Below are positions 63,517-64,000 of a DNA stretch of 64,000 nt, piece after piece (position 1 is the stretch's first letter; each line of letters begins with the position of its first letter). A program made the translations under genes and the position numbers. The notes under the pieces are model-generated. The model was not told where the DNA came from. It made no database searches and worked only from the letters and a program-made list of their open reading frames with translations. The stretch spans positions 119,818-183,817 of the forward strand of contig JAYMGJ010000204.1 in NCBI GenBank assembly GCA_037178675.1. Reading direction: 5' to 3'. The DNA is from Scleroderma bovista. Lineage: Eukaryota; Basidiomycota; Agaricomycetes; Boletales; Sclerodermataceae.

Positions 63517-63760
63517 CGTCGATCGCTAGGAGACTGAAAATGACGAGTGGGACTCGAGGTGTGAGCTCATCACGTGCCTGTCTGTCACGTGCAGAATATC
63601 GCAGTAGTGGCAACGCGGACGCGTTTTCCAGTGGCGACCGGCGACCTATCATTCAATCACATCCCAGTATATGTTTTATCATTCAGATCATGTCGAATCT
63701 GAGGATGTATGTTGTTTGTCACTATCCCATACATGCACCAGTGAACATTCTTTGTTCCAG

Positions 63761-64000
63761 ATGGATAATATCCTTGAAATGTCACTCGTGGAGTATAAGA
63801 ACGCGAAGACTCCCATAGCAGGCCCGTCCAATGCTCCGGCCAAGCCATCATATAATATGCGTAGACATGATCTTAACTCTCGCATGTCTGCATTAGAGGC
63901 TGAAATCCAAGGGATCGATGGCCAGATTCAGAAACTCAATGGCCTTCGTCAGGCCTTGGTGAAAGAAAAGCAAACTTTGATGCAAGAAGCCCACGTGTTA
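63761..64000 (+). CDS. Coiled-coil protein, 3' end cut by window
   Basis: Partial gene divergent from sin3. The readable part, MDNILEMSLVEYKNAKTPIA then GPSNAPAKPSYNMRRHDLNS, leads into a heptad-like helix SALEAEIQGIDGQIQKLNGL and RQALVKEKQTLMQEAHVL. Such an N-terminal coiled coil commonly precedes the F-box in basidiomycete F-box proteins, but the F-box itself would lie beyond the window. An upstream ATG at 63,690 with a possible intron ending TTCCAG at 63,760 is an alternative first exon, though it does not keep the frame. Confidence 0.55.
   Translation, partial: MDNILEMSLVEYKNAKTPIAGPSNAPAKPSYNMRRHDLNSRMSALEAEIQGIDGQIQKLNGLRQALVKEKQTLMQEAHVL

Overview
The window is nuclear DNA from a filamentous basidiomycete, most likely an Agaricomycete. 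Nearly every gene is cut by several short introns (about 48-80 nt, GT...AG). Genes are tightly packed on both strands. Most encode universal eukaryotic housekeeping proteins, and there is no operon structure. The species cannot be named from sequence alone.

Left part (1-15,000). Minus-strand genes encode aminopeptidase P, a NIPA-type magnesium transporter, proteasome ATPase Rpt6 and a small degenerate nucleotidyltransferase-fold protein. A plus-strand MRS2/CorA-type mitochondrial magnesium channel and a minus-strand single-pass membrane protein follow. Middle-left (15,300-30,500). Two valine tRNA genes (UAC and CAC anticodons) flank a multi-pass membrane protein and an oxysterol-binding protein. 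Next come the GPI-anchor glycosyltransferase PIG-A/Gpi3, a large disordered WW-domain protein (minus), a Golgi UNC-50/Gmh1 protein, the calcineurin catalytic subunit and an intron-containing tRNA-Ala.

Centre (30,600-36,300). A direct tandem duplication of about 2.8 kb is the most unusual structure here. Each unit holds a divergent pair: a METTL18/Hpm1-type protein-histidine methyltransferase on the minus strand and a secreted S1/P1 nuclease on the plus strand, separated by a short shared promoter. In unit 2 both genes are intact. In unit 1 the nuclease is intact, but the methyltransferase has a frameshift, a lost splice acceptor and a scrambled 3' end, so it reads as a pseudogene.

Right part (37,500-64,000). 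Swc5 (SWR1 complex) and SRP19 lie close together on the minus strand. A bHLH-zipper factor with a very long loop is followed by a gene-poor stretch of about 4.7 kb with possible gene relics. Then come a nucleotidyltransferase-fold protein with an intact DID motif, a Ser/Pro-rich disordered protein, a monocarboxylate-type MFS transporter (minus), Dph3, an F-box protein (minus), the Sin3 corepressor (minus) and the 5' end of a coiled-coil gene cut by the window edge.

No defence island, biosynthetic cluster, CRISPR array or complete transposon was seen. The best leads are the duplicated methyltransferase-nuclease pair with one-sided decay, the long-loop bHLH factor, and the contrast between the two nucleotidyltransferase-fold proteins. 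Gene ranges run from start to stop codon and include introns.
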